From an uncultured Eubacterium sp. (GTDB lineage Bacteria > Bacillota > Clostridia > Lachnospirales > Lachnospiraceae): a stretch of DNA of 64,000 bases. Shown piece after piece: positions 63,501 to 64,000 of this stretch. The position numbers were made by a program, and so were the translations under genes. The notes below the pieces were generated by a model. The model saw nothing but the letters and a program-made list of their open reading frames with translations, was not told the DNA's origin and ran no database searches. The DNA is taken from positions 62,001 to 126,000 of the forward strand of contig URAI01000001.1 of the NCBI GenBank assembly GCA_900545725.1, in the 5' to 3' direction. Numbering within the stretch: the first letter of the stretch is position 1; each line of letters begins with the position of its first letter.

Positions 63501-64000
63501 ATAATCAACCTTTGTAACACCCTCCGGTATATTAACAGATGCAAGTGCCGTACAGTTATAAAACGCATCATATCCGATACTTCTTACGCTGCCTGAAAGA
63601 GTAATGCCTGTAAGTGATGAACAACCATAAAATGCCCTGTTTCCAATATTCTGTTCATACTTTGCTCCATTATATACCACCTTGGCAAGTGAACGGCAGC
63701 CTGAAAATGCGCTGTCATATATATTAGTATAATTAGCAGGTATTGTTATTGTCTTAAGTGATATACAGCCACTAAATGCACTTGAGCCGATATAAGCTTT
63801 ATTTGTTCCACCCTTAATTGTAACAGTCTTCAGATTCGAGCAGCCCTCAAAAGCACCATTGCCATATGTACTACCAAGCTCTGTAACAGATGCAGGAATA
63901 TTTACCTCTGTAATCTTAGTATTATTATAAAATGCTCCGCTTTGAATTTCTGTAACAGGATAATTACCAATCTTTGCAGGAATATTAACAGTTCCACCAT
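60501..64000 (-). CDS. BspA-like leucine-rich-repeat surface protein, N-terminus beyond window
   Basis: The frame runs open to the window edge, so at least 1166 codons; an ATG at 63680 is internal. Residues encoded by 61620-64000 are tandem ~23-residue BspA/TpLRR units of the form IGxxAFxxCxSLxxVxIPxxV. The C-terminal ~370 residues (60501-61610) are four ~92-residue beta modules, each with YKFIVYNxxTxKWG ... RKFYVDIKDxxGN, akin to Y_Y_Y/Ig-like modules. No LPXTG, membrane helix or choline-binding repeat is seen at the C-terminus. Likely a secreted or wall-associated adhesin or glycan-binding protein. Confidence 0.9.
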   Translation of the reverse strand, partial: GGTVNIPAKIGNYPVTEIQSGAFYNNTKITEVNIPASVTELGSTYGNGAFEGCSNLKTVTIKGGTNKAYIGSSAFSGCISLKTITIPANYTNIYDSAFSGCRSLAKVVYNGAKYEQNIGNRAFYGCSSLTGITLSGSVRSIGYDAFYNCTALASVNIPEGVTKVDYGAFYGCKSLKSVTVPSTVTQLGALYSYDGVFQNCVSLTSVTLKAGNKSAIMGSNTFQGCKSLTSITIPGNYSNIKDYAFKDCSALKTVNYAASVKNINHVIESYVFQNCQALTTVKLGAGLESIGRYAFNNCTALTAIDIPAGTKKICQDAFLECTRLATVNLSEGLTSIESAAFKSCNMLKSITIPSTVTSISGQSYYGGAFEDCSGLTTVTIKAGNTQAEIGDYAFKNCKSLISVTVPGNYKNIGREAFAGCNSLKNFTYAASVNNIEHYIGYESFKECGSLSTVSFGKGLVGISNGAFESTNILKLTIPEGVTDIGGEAFKNCKALTSVTIPSTMKNIGSTNSYDGAFENCISLTNVSITAGKNNDSVIGSHAFKGCTSLKNITIPGNYYIIGNYAFSGCTSLETLDYKKSSYEFANQSIGREAFYGCSSLKSIKLSTTLKTIGDSAFSGCKALIQTVIPEGVEQIGDSAFDNCEGLQKASIPSTVKSIPYGCFRNCISLKDITIAKGVNDSVIESYAFENCQSLTSLSIPGNYTTIENYAMRNCTALEKVSWEEGQYSYANQSIKYAAFYQDKSLSVVTLPSTVSSIDDQAFAGCGTFTIEGVKGSAAESYAGQYGHTFKTYSQPLSVKVVINPSDNTWKGDVVSIQAVATGGSNSYTYKLVVYNEDTKKWGLVEDYGPSGGFTWTASTAGNRKFYVKVKDSTGKEVLSQAVTNVNKEFRAAASYKQVDKTVQFTANAKDASGSCQYKFIVYNEATKKWGIVQDYSSKNTCTWNMANATAGNRKFYVDIKDSNGNVARSAAMNINISASKLTASLKASTSQVNLGGTVKLTATASGGYGNYQYKFIVYNEATKQWGKVQDYSSKSTCSWKASSNGTRKFYVDIKDAKGNVTRSAVSTVKAGADIKVTSTISTNANKAGSNVMLAATATGGNGGYTYKFIVYNKNTNKWGLISNFSATNAITWKASSAGNRVFYVDVKDSKGNVVRSTPMNLKTTK

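Noticed and set aside
63680..63680. ATG at 63680 as start of the LRR protein
   Set aside because: It is internal: the frame continues upstream with more LRR units to the window edge and has no ribosome site.

Overview
The window looks like chromosomal DNA of a low-GC, anaerobic, gut-type Firmicute of the Lachnospiraceae, close to Lachnospira/Eubacterium eligens in style. This is inferred from AT-rich sequence with strong Gly/Ala-type Shine-Dalgarno (SD) sites, a BspA-like LRR protein, a YetA/exo-rhamnogalacturonan-lyase gene with its solute-binding protein, spoIIR, and the overall type of exopolysaccharide cluster. The species is not proved.

Layout. (1) 1-10 kb: housekeeping and envelope genes: the tail of a CapA-type protein, a NodB deacetylase, a SulP transporter, tRNA-Pro(CGG), a lipoprotein FKBP/trigger-factor-like foldase, an ApbE flavin transferase, an Rpn-family PD-(D/E)XK protein, plsC, and a small conserved membrane protein. 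(2) 10-17 kb: pncB, then a 620-bp gene-free stretch folded into three large palindromic structures, then a convergent pectin (rhamnogalacturonan) pair of lyase and binding lipoprotein. (3) 17-21 kb: a leftward operon ispE-gntR-spoIIR-murI-DUF1934 with a recognisable promoter and a GntR-like operator. (4) 21-26.7 kb: AraC regulator, MATE exporter, flavodoxin-like reductase, an unknown acidic membrane protein, a 31-bp tandem repeat array and a conserved unknown protein. (5) 26.8-60.2 kb: a 33-kb leftward cell-surface polysaccharide locus, probably starting at a good promoter at 60296-60324. (6) 60.5 kb to the end: a giant BspA-like LRR surface protein running off the window.

How the polysaccharide locus works (inference from families): a polyprenyl-phosphate hexose-1-phosphate transferase starts the repeat unit. 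Five GT2/GT4 glycosyltransferases, galE, a Wzx flippase and a Wzy polymerase build it, and a pyruvyl-transferase-family protein plus two FrhB-like Fe-S proteins modify it. rfbF-rfbG-rfbH, a ThDP enzyme and an SDR predict a CDP-linked 3,6-dideoxy sugar with a possible yersiniose-like two-carbon branch. GtrB-, GtrA-, YfhO- and PIG-V-like membrane proteins suggest lipid-linked side-chain glycosylation. A ManC/ManA fusion supplies or senses GDP-mannose precursors. Two paralogous membrane-tethered sigma-like proteins sit inside the locus and may regulate it.

The most unusual signals are not genes. One is a pair of inverted, homologous, covarying structured elements at 11686-11930 and 12038-12289, with a three-way-junction core and AGGA apical loops; a shorter relative is at 26695-26813. 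The other is a dispersed leader repeat (25271, 35901, 46711, with fragments at 23411 and 30925) whose hairpin loop is complementary to bases beside the Shine-Dalgarno site of the next gene.
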